Shown: positions 22,342 through 35,500, counted from the first letter of the stretch. The stretch is DNA of 64,000 bases from Aquila chrysaetos chrysaetos (GCF_900496995.4 NC_044018.1:10626501-10690500); one strand, 5' to 3'. Made by a program: numbers and translations. The notes: generated by a model not told the origin, from the sequence alone.

Positions 22342-23969
22342 GAGGAGTGAATATTATTTTGTTGTTGGATTTCATCCTGTGGAAAGGTAAGTAGATGTCT
22401 TTGTTGCTGTTGTGTGGGTGCTATAAAGGCTGCTTTTATAGGAGAAAAAAAATCCCTTATATCTGCAAAGTGTCACACTTGAAAAGTTGAATTTGTTTCC
22501 TTCTCCACCTCCAAAACAGGCTGAAGAGCACAATTCCAGATTTGAGCTGAGTACTGGTCTTGAGAAATGGAAATGACCAAGCTACAGTTCTCCACAGAGG
22601 TTTTTTGGTCAAGGGAGATACACACAGACTAGGACAGGCACCTAAACCAGCACTGTTGGGACAAGCACAAAAACATGTTGCTCAGTGAATCTAATCCCGG
22701 CTTCCTGGTAGCAAGGCTGAGTGGCAAGCAGCTGTGCCAACAAGGCTTCCTAGTACGCGCTCCCTTCCATACACTTCCTTGAAGGACGTTCTTAGGGAAG
22801 GGTGTCACCACGCACATATCCAATAGTCTGCTGTGCTAAATGCGGTGGGTTTCTGACTGACTGGCAGAACAGGTCTGACTTTCTCTAGGATTTATTCGCA
22901 GAGCTGGCCTGGGCTTGGTTCCATAAATGCATCAGGAATGCAACGTATAGCATAGGGTATACAATGAAGGCAGTGCTATCTCCACCTCTTCTTCAGGTAC
23001 AGGTAAACAAACTGGGGTAAAACAGCCTGGCTCTGGGGTAGGATAATCCAGTTCTTGATAGAATTCCTACCTTAAAAGTAGAGAAGTAAAAAGTCCAGAC
23101 TTCAGTTTCTAAACCTCTTTGTCCTTATGGTCTGAATGTATCTTAAATCTTTCTGTCTTTCCTTAGCACTTGCAGGCAGAAGACATGAAGTAAAGGGAAT
23201 GCCAACAACCATGCTCTCAGCTTTGCAAGTCATTAACAATCTGGAAAGAGACTGAGAAATCCTGTCAACCTAAGCAGAAAATCTCAGAGAGGCACAGAGA
23301 TGGACCAAAATGGAAGGACTTTGGGTGCATCTCCACACTACTCCTTTCTGTGAAGCACTGATTGCTGGCAGCCCAAGGAACTGAGTTATGGACTGACATT
23401 AAAGGCACAGGTCTGGAAGCGGACAAATAATGTGACTTCAGGATTTGAAGACACATGCTGTAACACAGCGGACAGAGAAACATTTCAAGATAAACCCCTT
23501 CTGATCCTGAAGTAAAGGTACAGGGCTAATTGAGCATAACCGTCATGAACTGCGAGAACATGGAAGTCTATCACTTTCTTTTGCTGACTTCCTTGGTGTT
23601 GGTTTCATCACTCTGGCAGCTCAGTTGCAGTTTCCCAGGGGGAAACAAAATAAGAATAAGCATAAATTTTTAAACCGATTATGCCACCTGGAGCTGTACA
23701 CTTAGCAAGCCAGCTTTTCCAGGTGAAAGACCTAGTAAAATACACACTTGATTTTTTTCTTACCCATTCTTCCCACCAGTATTTGTCTATTGATGGTATC
23801 ACGGGTAGAAATACTGGGGTTGGCCAAGTATTCATGACTGGATGGGTTGCTGCTTTCCTTCTACATCACTTTTTAGTAACAGTTTTTAAGTCCACAATCA
23901 CACTGTGGCATAATAACAAATGCTTCAAAGACGACACTTTACATTTCCAAAAGTACCTTTCTTCATAGA
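22342..23969. other. Downstream of the Rho-like gene, no further gene seen
   Basis: It presumably includes the 3'UTR of the Rho-like gene. No AATAAA-terminated 3' end was assigned. No other coding exon or recognisable repeat was seen. Confidence 0.4.
22383..22392 (+). promoter_or_regulatory. Strong 5' splice site match 45 nt after the Rho-like stop
   Basis: AAAG|GTAAGT is a near-perfect vertebrate donor. The exon would end at 22,386, 45 nt past the stop codon, which is inside the 50-55 nt limit that normally spares a message from nonsense-mediated decay. Use is not shown. Confidence 0.3.
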
Positions 23970-24085
23970 ATCTCTGAGCACTTTTCAACATGAATTACCA
24001 ACGCACCTCTTGGTGATAAGTAGGTGTTATTTCCTTTTTCAAAACGGAGAAGCTTAAACTGCTGCCTAAAGTAACTGTGAACCAT
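23970..24085 (-). mobile_element. MIR-like SINE fragment
   Basis: Inverted MIR-type order: 'gagcacttttcaac', then 'gtaggtgttatttcc', then 'ttttcaaaacggagaagctt' and 'gcctaaagtaactgtga'. These correspond to the MIR/L2-like tail and core. It is highly diverged. Confidence 0.45.
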
Positions 24086-25583
24086 CTACTTCTTGGAGCT
24101 TTCTTTTTCTTGACTTGTTTTCCATGCCCTTTCCCTTTTGCCTCCTGGACCATTCTTAACCTCAATTTCCTCTCCTCTCTGCTTGTGATAATCCCCTCAG
24201 TGCAACCTGATCTAGTACCCAAACTTTAAAACTCTTCTCCCTGTGCAACTTGGATGTAAGTGTGTGCTGTGCCTAAGTGCTCTCCTGATTCAGCTGGTAA
24301 CGCACATTAGTGCATTTCAAAGAGCTGTATTTATGTAGATAGGTTTAAATTGTTATTTCCATTTTATATGTGTATGTGTGGGTGGGGAGGATTAGACTGC
24401 AGATAAGTTAAAGAACACAGGTGTCTCAGGTGCCTCTGATGTGGGGTATTGAATTGGAGAGAGGCAGTTTTGCAAAGATGCTAACCACTTACTGCTCCCA
24501 TTACTTGGAAAGTTCAGACCAGTTTGGAGAATCTGAGCTTTCACTGCCCGTTGCTTAGTGGGACACTGGTCAGCTCATTGACTGGTGTCTGTTTTCAATC
24601 TAAACAAACAAGTATTTTCCTCCAGAAGGGCGCTTTGTTCAAGATAAGGGTAACTGGTTTCACTCCCAGTATTCACTGTATGTATCTCTAAATTAAACTG
24701 TTGTTACACTGATCTTAGTTTCTATTTCTTAATATTAACCTTTTAATTGGTTTTATGTGCAATAAAAAGTTAGCAATCTGTTTCCACTGCATACTCCTCT
24801 GCAACTGGAAAAGAGAAATCCGTGGGAGGTTTTTCATCATCCTTTTGCTAAAGCTGTATAAATTCTCTTTTTGCCACTTTTGTCAAAAAATCCAAATGCT
24901 CTTCCTCTTTATCTGTCGCAGAGCACTTTTGCAAGAGCAGGTTACTATGTGGCTGTTCAAGAAATCCGTTGGGCAGTTGTCCATATTTTAGGGCATCTGG
25001 CTCCCATGAGAAATCCACAGACTGGATAGTTTCCTTTTTTGTATTTTAGCATTGCCTTGCAATTCAGAAAGAAGGCGATACAGCCCAGTAGTCAGAATAT
25101 TAGCCTAAGACACATGTATCTGTGGTTGTTTCTCTATTTCACTGCAAGCTATGGTCTGCATGACCAAACAGAAGAGACTGTGCACATCTGCACTGCAAAG
25201 TGGCTGGAAGGAAGCAGTCCCCCCATAGCAGCATGGAGCTCGACGGGTGCTAGTTCGTCCTTCCCATTTAAGATTGCGTCTTCAAGGAGCCCCTGCAGCC
25301 CACAGGGCACATACACCCTCTAGGTGACGTTAGGCTTTCCATCCCCGGCCGGCCGGGATGGTGGTTGTACTCATGCACATAAAGAGCGCAGATATTAGCC
25401 GTGGGAGAGCTAGAAAGTCTGTATGAGACTGCTGCTGGGAAAGTGGTACATGCCCATATCTTAAACCTGGAACAAAAGTCAATAGTGATGAATCCATATA
25501 GAAGCAAACTGCCAGCAGTCAATACCCAGGCTAGACTTGAGCCAGAAGTGCCATCCTCTAATGCAAGTCTTTCTTCCAGTGCT
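24086..25583. other. Intergenic, no gene seen
   Basis: AT-rich sequence with no supported coding exon and no recognised repeat. Confidence 0.5.
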
Positions 25584-25690
25584 AGAGGGGAGGGGAGAGG
25601 AGGGGAGGGGAGGGGAGAAGAAGGAGAGGGAGAGGAAAGGAAAATCACAAACTGTGGAGAGGGAGAGGAAAGGAAAATCACAAACTGTTT
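25584..25690 (+). repeat. Purine-rich tract with a 33-bp tandem duplication
   Basis: A (GGGGA)n-like purine run from 25,584 leads into two back-to-back copies of a 33-bp unit (25,624-25,656 and 25,657-25,689) beginning 'gagagggagaggaaaggaaa' and ending 'cacaaactgtg' (the second copy differs at the last position). The near identity of the copies suggests a recent duplication. Confidence 0.9.
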
Positions 25691-27539
25691 TATTAACCTT
25701 TTTTTTTTTTTACTTTTGTGAATTTAAATATTGAATATTACTTTTTATTAAGGAAAATAAAAAGCAAAGGAAAGAAGTACTGTGGAAAAGAAGATGGAAA
25801 TTAATTGAACATTCATGTATCATTCAACAGGACCATTTCTAAGATGAAATACGCTGTTTACTCCCTACCACAACAGTTGAAGACAGATGTCCAATTGAAA
25901 CAGCAGGGGAATTTATACTATATTAGGTGAATATGATGATATGCATTGCAATTAAATAAGAGCTTCTTTGCGAATGAAGCAAATAAAAGATATTGATGTC
26001 TTTCAGTAGAAATAAAGAGAAAGAAAGAAAGAAAATCAGTACATAACAATAATAAGGCAATATGTGAGAGCAATTTTGCATTTTCAGTGCAAAGATAGTT
26101 TATGTATTTCATGCAGTAGTGTTGTAGTAGCCTGCATGCCTAAGAATGTCATCAAGACAAGGTTTTCAGACAAGCTGACTTTGCTGGGAAAAAAACAGAC
26201 AAGCTCCTGGACACTCATGTCTTCAAACACCTCTTCCAGATCTCGTCCGATAAAGGACCTGACTTCTTCCTATAAAGCTCTACATATTGTGATAAGCCAT
26301 GAAAGCCATGACAATCTAGAATGTGTTTTGTACAGAGATTTAGACAGAACCTGTAAGCTTCAGTAACATCTACAAAGTGACATATCAGTAGTGCTTTAGC
26401 AAAAACATACCCGCCCAGCACACAGGACAGGGGTTTGGAAAGAAGAGAAGTTTGAAACTAAAAAAAAGCCCCATGTGTCATTTCCTTTTCATTGCCTGTT
26501 TTGTGGATGGAGTGGAGAGAGGGTAATATGTCTTGCTTAGCAAGACCATTCTCCATTTTACATTAGTTTCCTGTGTAAATATGTCTTCCTAGTGGACAAT
26601 CTATCAGTCTACCTACTAATTCGTCTGTTTACTCAAAATTATCATCAGACAGGAAGCATGGTATATTTTATGAAAATAGATTCTCTTAAGCTTTTGTCTC
26701 AGTTTTCTTCGTAATATCTTGCCACTTAATCAAATTCATTTTCTGAAATGTACTGCATCTGTTTTAAATAATTCATCAGCTTAGAGTGTATCTCTGCAAT
26801 CACTTGGAGAATGACAAACTGATACAAGAGCCTGTAATTTGTTGTTATGTTCTGATGGAAATACGGGGCTGGATCATGGTATTCCTCCACAGCAGCTCAG
26901 AGTAGCATATGAAAAGGCAGAAAGACTGCAATTTTATTTGCCAAAACTAAATTTTAGGTGTCCCTAAGGCCTTGAAAGCCTCATTGTTCAGCTTCATCTC
27001 TGCTGGTGGACTTGTCTGTCATTGAAAGTACCTCCACCCTGTTGATGTGATCACATTTCAGTCTGCTCAGTTCCCTGTGCTTTTTGCCAGCTACCTCCTG
27101 TGTGAGGGTTAGACAGCTTTGGGGGGGACTTGTCTCAGCACATCCCTTGGGCTGTGCCTGTTGAAAAGACAGACTGATGGAGGAACATCTGATTCATGAA
27201 TCACACCAGTGACTGGTTTCTAAGCAGTTCGATGCCGTTGTGAGCAACTTTGTCAGCTCAGGTGTGTCTGAACCAGGCAGTGTTGCAAGGTGGATGTGCC
27301 TAGGTGCTGGGAGTGGGGGATTTAGCTGCCTGTCATCACCCAATGTTGGTTGAGAGGGAGTTTGCAAGCTTGAAGACATTAAAAAGAGCAATCTTCTCCC
27401 TTTCAATCCTTCTGCTCAGGCAGTAGGACAGTCTTTGCAGAGGCTATCCTTGGCTCAAACCCAACTGCTAGCCCAAGTGAACAGGTCGCTGTCACAAGCT
27501 GCTGAATCCGGTGGCCCAGTAGAGGCAAGGCTGCTGCAG
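25691..27539. other. Intergenic, no gene seen
   Basis: AT-rich sequence; no gene or confident repeat is recognised. Confidence 0.5.
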
Positions 27540-28250
27540 CTCCCTGCCCCCAGGTCCAGCTGGCAGTGGGGATAAGCATGTATTCCCCGTACGCACATGA
27601 GCACAAACACACATATTCAACACTTATCTACGTATATACATGGCCAGCAACACAGAAACGCTCAACACACGCAAACAGCACCAAGGGCCTCATCCTGTTC
27701 TGCTCTCTGGTTGATCAGGATGAAAGCCCATTAAGAGAATATATATATATACTTACAAAGACGTATATACACTGTGGATCCCTCTAGCCACTGGCCTGAG
27801 ACACTCGGTCTAAACAGTAGATGGCCCCTGGATCCTCTCGTTTCCAGTTGGCTCTTGCACAAACACACACAAACAGGTCTCTCAGCTGACTTCCAGAATC
27901 CACAATCTCCCCAGTAGCTGGCCAGGACCTCCTGGTCCCTCCAATAGCCAACGCACAGACCTCTGGTACCTTCAGTATCCAGCCCACGCTTACGGTTGCT
28001 TTGATACCTTCCTCCCAAAGCCTCTCATCCTACTCACCAGCTAGTCCAGCTCGACATTCACCAGTGATTCACCTAGACCCCCAAACACACATGTGCACAC
28101 AGAGTAGAGAGTCCCTCACCCAAGAAAAACATCTGAAATGGAGTTCAATGAGAAGACAGGCCCTGCTGACCAGGCGCAGGGCATGGCCAGACAGATATAC
28201 TGACCACCCGACTCTTTACATGCAGCTGGCCCCTTTTATCCCCTCATTGC
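27540..28250 (-). mobile_element. LTR-like interspersed repeat, copy A
   Basis: Reversed, the part from about 27,965 down to 27,540 matches the plus-strand sequence at about 46,960-47,340 over several hundred bases. The match includes the order gatccaggggc, a (TA)n stretch, ctgatcaaccagagag, gatgaggccct and ggtgctgttt, then gggaatacatgct. Upstream in element orientation a TATA-like GGATAAAAGG occurs at about 28,240. With no internal coding region this looks like a solo LTR or other long terminal-type repeat of an endogenous retroelement. The family is not identified, the ends are uncertain, and age is probably moderate. Confidence 0.45.
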
Positions 28251-30084
28251 TCTGTTTTCCCACATTTGTTCCTTCCCAAACCACCCAGATCCCTCCCTTT
28301 CCCCACCCTTGCGTCCTCCCCTAAACAACCCATAGTAAGTCCTGTGCAATCCCAAAACGCTCCTCTGCTGCATCCCATAATGTGTCCCATACCCCTGAGG
28401 CCGTAACTTACCCCCTCGGTCCGTAAGAGCCTTTCCCCTTAGCTCAGGGTGCTGGGTGTCCCCCTGGACCCTGGGCTGAGGCTCCCCTGGGACAGCCCTG
28501 GGGGGGCTGCATCGGGGGCTCATGTTCCCAACCGGGTTATTGGGGTTCCTCCCCCCACCCTGCCCCTGACCTCCTCCATGTCCGTGTGGTGAGGCTTTCG
28601 TCACACTCCCCAGCCACCATGGGAAGACACTTTGGGGTTTGCCCACTGCTGCCTGGCCCACAGGCTCTGCCCATCGTTGACCGCCGTTTGCCACCACTTA
28701 CTCCTGGAAGGAAGTGAAATGTGGCTGTGTTTAAAGCCTTTGGCAGGGTAAGTCTAAATAAATATTTATCAGCAGCCAAATGTAGAAGAGAGAGCTAATA
28801 AAAATGCATCTTTCGGAAGGCTCGCTGTCCACCAGTTTTCTGCAGGAAGGTAAATTTAAATTAATGTTGCACTAAAGCACTGCTTTGCTATTAAAAACGA
28901 TGAATGGGACCAGGTATATTTCCAGTGACCTGCTGTAAATATGGTATATGCTGCATTAGTAGTAAATTGCCAACAGATGATGGTGCTCTGAAATACAATG
29001 GAGGCAGCTCAGACACTTGCTTCTCTTCATCCCAGTCTCATTGGAAAGGACACACTTGCTTCTTCCCCAGCAACTGGAGCTCAAGGCCCACAGGACTCGG
29101 TCAGCCCCTGCCGTGGTTGTCAGAGCATCACCATGGTCCCCTTCGCTAAGCCAATGCTTCAGCCTCGAGCAGGGGCCACAGAGGGAAAGCTGAGGGCTCG
29201 GGAACGAGCAGCATCCAACACCTTGAAACCAAATTTGTTATTTTTCTCTGCTACCACCCAGACGGCTGGATTGCCATTACAAGACAAACTTGGCTTTATA
29301 ATTGCACGGATATGGAAAAGTCTCATGGTAACACCCATTGGGCTTTTTTGACACACTTCTGTGACGTTAGCTGTACGGATCAAGAGATGAGATGATTGCA
29401 AACTCAGCACCATCTTTTCGTTCCGTGTTTGTACAGTGCCTAACACGAGGGGCTGATCCACCCCAGAGGAGAGGCAGGAGTTCCCGCGGTGGCAGGGTCT
29501 CATGAGGTCCTTTGCTGCTGCCTGGCCACAACCCTAATGCTTTAAGACAGGAGCAAACCATCATGTCTGGTAAACTCTGTTAACCGGAGATCTGCCCAGA
29601 TTCTCAGTCTGTCAAGAAAAGAGGTTAATACAGTGACAGCACCACAGTCGCTTCTCTACGCGGTCATACACCCAATCTCAAAGACCCCTGGGGAGAGGAA
29701 GAGCCCAGGGTCAATCCTTACTCACCATGACTCATTGGGAAGCTGTCCACCCAGCGCAGGACCAGATCCTGGCACTCAGTCTGCCGCCCTAACTCAGCTA
29801 CGAATTAGTGTTAAACATGAGTGTTATTTATCTCTAATTAATTATTAAGGCAGTATTTAACAGCACTCAGGAAAGATCATATTGGTATGCGTCTGGATGC
29901 AACACAGCCCTCCCTAAATCACGCTGAAAGCTGATTTCCCTCCTGCTATATACCAGATTACTTCAGACCTGGTGCTGGTACATAAGGAGAAAATTTGTTA
30001 CCCTTCTGGAAAATCAATAGGCTCTTGGCAAACCGGGTTCAGTGCTGTTAATCATCTTGATGGCACCATCTGCCTACGTACCAA
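28251..30084. other. Intergenic, no gene seen
   Basis: The first 400 bp may still belong to the LTR-like repeat. The rest shows no recognised coding exon or repeat. Confidence 0.4.
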
Positions 30085-30985
30085 AGTAGAGCAGCAGAAC
30101 CACCCCACTGCCCACCCGAGGGCCCTGCCGCTGGCAGCTGCACGAGGACCCCCTCAGTGGCTGCAGACCCCCGGCACAGCCGGGCTGGCGCCGCTCACTG
30201 CCGCTGAAACGCTTCCAAGCCCAGCTGAAGTCGCAAGGAGGACCAGGGGACTGCGAGTTCAGAGCTCGCCGGGGACTCTGCCGTGTCCCTGCCGGGACTT
30301 CTGCTCCACGGACGGGGGCAGCGCCTCTGCCTGGTGCCCAGAAAGCGGCTGAGGAAAAGTGGAGGAGTCAAAAATGCTGAAAAAAAATCCAGCCGCCCGA
30401 GGCATCGCCGCTGGTGCGTGCAGCTCCTCCACGCCTCGCCGGCACGCAGAGGATGTGAGAAATCCCGCGGCAGAGCTTGCTGGCCGCGGACCACCGCTTG
30501 TTGCCATATGAGGCTCTGGTCTGAGGCGTCCCCAGCTGTCCGGTGAGGCAGGGTCTCCTCCCTCCTGATGGAGCTCGGTATTTCTGCAGCAGACGAAAGC
30601 AAAAAGCTGTGGGAGGACCTTCCCTGAAGGGCCAGGGTGGGCTGGAGGGGCTGGAGCCGGACCCCAGGGAGGGCTGAAGCTGGTGACACGCTGTAGCATG
30701 AGCAAAGGAGCACTGGCCGGGCTTACAGGGGACATCGCTGCAGCAGAAGTCCTGGCTGCTGCCTCCGGAGATGCGTTCGAGAGCAGCTGCTGCCGGCTGC
30801 TGGGATGGGGAAAGGACCCTCGCGCCAACGCACGAGGCTTCCCCATCCCGGCTGCCGGGTCTCTGCCTTCCCCCAGCGCCGGCCGCATCGCGCGGGACCT
30901 GCAGAAAGCCAGGCTGACTCCAGCGAGCTGGGGGAAACGGGCAGGAGCCAACGGCAGTGCCTGCCTTCCTCCTGCTCGGTATTAA
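30085..30985. promoter_or_regulatory. Orphan GC/CpG-rich block
   Basis: About 0.9 kb of clearly raised GC and CpG in otherwise AT-rich intergenic DNA. Open frames on both strands lack family resemblance. It may be an unannotated promoter, enhancer or non-coding RNA start. Borders were set by eye. Confidence 0.45.
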
Positions 30986-31793
30986 TCAGCGGTTTTCTGA
31001 ATCACAGACGTGGCTTTGTCTGTGGGACATCAACTATGAGAGTCAGAAATTAATTCAGCTTGGGAGCTTTGGATGACTCAGACTGCTGTGAAAACACCCT
31101 AGGGCAGAAATGAGATGTAGGGCAAATTCACCCTAGGGGTATCTCTCAATGGACTTTAACTGTGGATAAATTTAATTTGCAGAACTGAAGCATATTTTAT
31201 TTACTCTTTCTAAGTAGCATTTTAAATTGTAATATTCAAATAGACAATCAAGAGGCTCTTAATGGGTTGCATTTATTGAAAGAGAGTTTGATTTAAATTC
31301 CTCAACCTCGGAGTCCCAGGCATATTTTTTTTCCCCCAAGTGAATTCTCTGCTGAATTTCTCTATTGCACTAATGTATGAAAATCTGAATTCACCAAATA
31401 AACAGGCAAGATGACACAGCGCTGATAGTAGGTTGCCTGCAAGCCACCCAGTGATTCTGCTGGAAGATGTCTGGAAGTCTCAATGGAAAAGCAGGATGCA
31501 GCAGTCATTTGTGCTTTTAGGAATTTGTTAAAACAGAGCTCTTTCTCATGCATCACTGGGCTCCCAAAGATGAGTCTAAGTTATAACAGCCCTTAGGGTT
31601 CATTTAACTCTGCTGCCAAATGTCTGCCTGGGAGAAAAAAAAAAACATTTTGGTAGTTGGAAAAATATTGAAGCAAAGGATTTGAAATGCTGAGCCACGT
31701 GGACTCCTGCCTTAGCTCTCTCAGTGCAGCAATACTTCATTGCAATCAATAAATGTTTCATCATCATTTCTGGCGCAGGGCAGGGAAGCTGCA
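30986..31793. other. Intergenic, no gene seen
   Basis: AT-rich sequence without recognised gene or repeat. Confidence 0.5.
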
Positions 31794-31862
31794 AGGAGCC
31801 CAGGCTCAATTCTTGGCTCCACTCTCCACTCTCTGTGTGCTTGGAAGCATCATTTCAGGGCA
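31794..31862 (+). mobile_element. MIR-like SINE core fragment
   Basis: 'gagcccaggctcaattcttg', 'gctccactctcc' and 'ctgtgtgcttggaagcatca' parallel the MIR 5'/core text (gagccagactgcctgggttcgaat, ctctgccact, ctgtgtgaccttgggcaagt). It is in plus orientation and lies 70 bp before a CR1. Confidence 0.5.
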
Positions 31863-31933
31863 ATACAGCAGGACTTCAGTGCCCTGTTTCTTCACGACAG
31901 GCAGGCTGTGTGCTGGGGACTCCCAAGGAAGAA

Positions 31934-32556
31934 TCATAGAACAGTTTGGGTTGGAAGGGACCTTTAAAGATCATCTGGTCCAACCCCCCTGCAATGAGCA
32001 GGGGCATCTTCAACTAGACCAGTTTGCTCAGAGCCCCGTCCAACCTGACCTTGAATGTTTCCAGGGATGGGGCATCTGCCACCTCTCTGGGCAACCTGTT
32101 CCAGTATTTCACCACCCTCATCATAAAACATTTCTTCCTTATACCTAGTCTGAATCTACCCTCTTTTAGTTTAAAACCATTACCCCTTGTCCTGTTGCAA
32201 CAGGCCCTGGTAAAAAGTTTGTCCCCACCTTTTTTATAAGCCCCCTTTAAGTACTGAAAGGCCGCAGCAAAGTGTCCCCAGAGCCTTCTCTCCTCCGGGC
32301 TGAACAACCCCAACTCTCTCAGCCTTTCTCCATAGGAGAGGTGTTCCATCCCTCTGATCATCTCTGTGTCCCTCCTCTGGACCCAATCCAACAGGTCCAC
32401 GTCTTTCCTGTGCTGAGAACTCCACAGCTGGACGCAGGACTGCAGGGGGGGTCTCACCCGAGCGGAGCAGAGGGGCAGAATCCCCTCCCTCGACCTGCTG
32501 GCCACGCTGCTTTTGATGCAGCCCAGGATACGGTTGGCTTTCTGAAGTGGGGTGAG
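31934..32556 (-). mobile_element. CR1 LINE, ORF2 C-terminus plus 3' end
   Basis: In minus orientation the frame is open from about 32,556 to 32,014. It reads the classic CR1 ORF2 end: ANRILGCIKSSVASRSRE, MIRGMEHLSYGERLRELGLF, FQYLKGAYKKGG, RTRGNGFKLKEGRFRLGIRK and YWNRLPREVADAPSLETFK. The 3'UTR follows to the terminal 'agaatcatagaa' form at 31,934. An uninterrupted frame of about 180 codons makes this the youngest CR1 in the window. It is 5'-truncated. Confidence 0.95.
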
Positions 32557-35500
32557 GGTCTGGCAGGGGGTCCGGGGACCCTCAGGGTGCCCGAGAGGAT
32601 CAGCCTTCCTCTCCCTGGGCATGGGGGACGGACAGGCAGCAGGCTGTGCTGACGGAGGGGAGCAGGCAGTATTTCGGTCATACCTTCTCTGCCTGGGAAG
32701 CTGATGCTGATATCCAGGATCTGGAGGGAAGCCAGGCGGCTGTACATCATAAGAGAAACCCGACAGCAAAATCTGGGGAAGGATCTGGGAAAATTCCTTC
32801 TGAAAGAAAAGCCTCGTGCTGGAGGACACATCTGGATCCCATTTGCTCTCCATCATCTCTGGCAATGCATCAGACTGTTCAAAAGGTCTCCCCAACCCAC
32901 CCAGCCTGTGAGAGACAGGGAGCTGGATTTGGCTGTGTTTTCATAAAGTCTGGGATAGGACCAGGGGCTGAAACTCGCTTGGGGGAAGAAGTTCAGAGAG
33001 ACTTGTGTCTCCCTCAGAGGGAGTTGCAGTGGCCTTCAGGAGAAGCTCAGCAGTAAGTGAGGGGCAGTTTGGCCACATCTGCCCCCAAAATGGCACTGCT
33101 GCAACAAGAGGGGGTGTTTTAAGGCTTTGTGATTACAATGATGCAGGTTTTACATCCGTTTGATTTTCTTGCATTACTGGTGTTTGTGCCAGTTCCTCCC
33201 CTACACCCCCCAGCCAGGGATAACGCAGCGCGTGGCTGTGCCGGGGAAACCAGACCGGGTGGCAGAGAGGACAACGCAAACCTTCAGGTCAGACTCCCGC
33301 AGGAAACCAAGGGACGTGCGGCGTTCCCGCTGCCCAGCGCAGAAGCGCTCGCTGAGCGTATGCCGGGTCCGTGGCAGTGCCAAGCCCAGGGCGCTGTGTG
33401 GCTCAGCGGGTGCACAGGGAGCACTCGAGGGACGGTGACATCCTCGGCGGAGAAGTGACAGAGCGGCTCAGGTCACCTAAGCACAGCACCCATCCCTGGG
33501 AGACTCCATCACCCACCTGGGGAGCTCAGTAGCAAACTACAGGGCTATAGGGTTGGGGGAAGAGGAAGGGCCAGGGGGTCCACCTGGACCTCCCCAGGGG
33601 ACCTCTTCAGTGTCACGGTGGAGAGAAGAAGTGAAATTTCCACCCCTGAAGCAGCAGATCACTCCAGCGCTGGTCCAGGACAGTCTGCTCCCTGTCTCAT
33701 TACCTTGGGGACTGCAGGCACTTTGGGGCACATCTCCCATCACGGTGCCTGACTTCACCCAGGGGCTCCAGCCTCAAGTATCGTCTCTAGCTTCCTCTCA
33801 CCAAGCACATAAGAAATCATACTAAATACCGCAATGCCGGGTGGGAAAATGTCTGTTTTCTTTGGTTCATAATATGAACATGCAAGAAACTACATCTCAT
33901 TTGTACACTGAGTTAATCTTCCCCCTTTTCTCCACTCCCTTACCTTGGTTTCCACCAAATACTTTTTCTCCTTCTATCTGGTAGCTCCGAAACTGAGCCC
34001 ACCCCAGCTAACGGCATTGTAGGCTGTGGAGTTGTCCTGCCAAAGTCCGACAAACTTCTGGCTCTTCCATCTCTTGTTCTGTCTCTCCCAGTGACTCCAA
34101 AAAGCCATCCAGGTTCACCCCTCTGCTCTGTTCTCATTTCTTCCTTCTTCTCCCAACTGTTTCTTTGGGCCATGCATTCACCACCAGGCAAAATCCCCAT
34201 GGTTTTTTCAATAAACCTCAAGACAGAATCCAAGCCTAAGCCAAAGCCGCCCACAAAAAATGCTGGGATAGTGTTCTGGACAGCTCAGATCCTCCCGTGG
34301 AAAGGATGCTCAACATCCCAGGGGCAACATGGGTCCCAGGGCAGTGGCTTGAGAAAAGCCAGATAATGCATTGTAACCCTGGAGAATTCACTGCTTGGAG
34401 TAGTAACAAAGAAACGGTGTCATTCCCAGGTCGAAGTAACCTGCTAATACTCAAAGTGCTTTTAGCAAATTAATTAGCTATAGCTAACGCCTTTCATGGC
34501 TGGCTCATTACATCTGCCCAGGACATTTTCAGAGCAGCCAGCCAAAGTTTTTGCTCTTTCTGCACTTTCTTTTCTATGTCCTCTTACAAAAGAAAGCAGG
34601 TATATTGTTTTTACATGTATTCTTTGCTTTGCAAGCTTTATGATACACGTTACATATCTCCGTTTCTGCTTGAAGCTGTACCAATACAAGACATCTCTGT
34701 GGCTGCTGACATGTCATGATCCAGGTATTCCCTACAGGAGAGGCAGAGGAGGGAGATACATCCTTGTGAACAAGCCGAGCTAGTGGACTGATAACTCTGG
34801 TTTTCTTCTGCCCCAGGATTGCGTTCCCCCACTGTCCTACCTGAGGGAATGCTGTAAAGGGAAAAATGAGCATGTTTGCCAGTCTCACCTCTTCTAAGAA
34901 AACGCTCCTGGAGGAAATACTGTCCCACAAAGCATTTCCATGGGTCACACTATGCATATGTGATCCAAAGCGCATTGAATTGCACAGTAATTGGGGCTCC
35001 AGAATGTAAACTGTATCCACTGAAAACACAAGTGTGTTTCTTCTGCACGGTTCAGGCATTGTATGGTGCAGTTATGCTGAGACGGTGTCTGGCAAAAGGT
35101 TTCATTTTTGAGGGGGCTTCTGCACATGTACAGCACCTAGCAAAATGCAGGTCCTAATTCACAGCTACAGCTTCTCTGTGTTATGGACCAGCCCATTATA
35201 CATAAATGCTAACTGTCTTCACCAAAGCACCGAGCTACGGAAAAACTACATCTAATTGACCCTTTCCCATTGTCCCATGTGTCTATCTGTTTGCGCTCAC
35301 CTTGGATAGTGAAATGAAAAAGTCAGATTCACTTTGTGCTCAGTTACACAACTTGAGTCTTGAGCTTTACCCTGTGGGTTTCCAGCAAGCCCTGAGCTTG
35401 GCTGGGCAAGGTCCTGCACGCTCCGGGAGGCGGCTCCTGCTTCCCAAACAGCTTTGATCTCAAGACAAGACAAAGAGCCGAGTTTTTAAAGGGAGCTATG

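Noticed and set aside
32560-32895. Upstream continuation of the CR1 open frame
   Set aside because: CR1 ORF2 resemblance stops at about 32,556; the remaining codons look like chance extension into flanking DNA.
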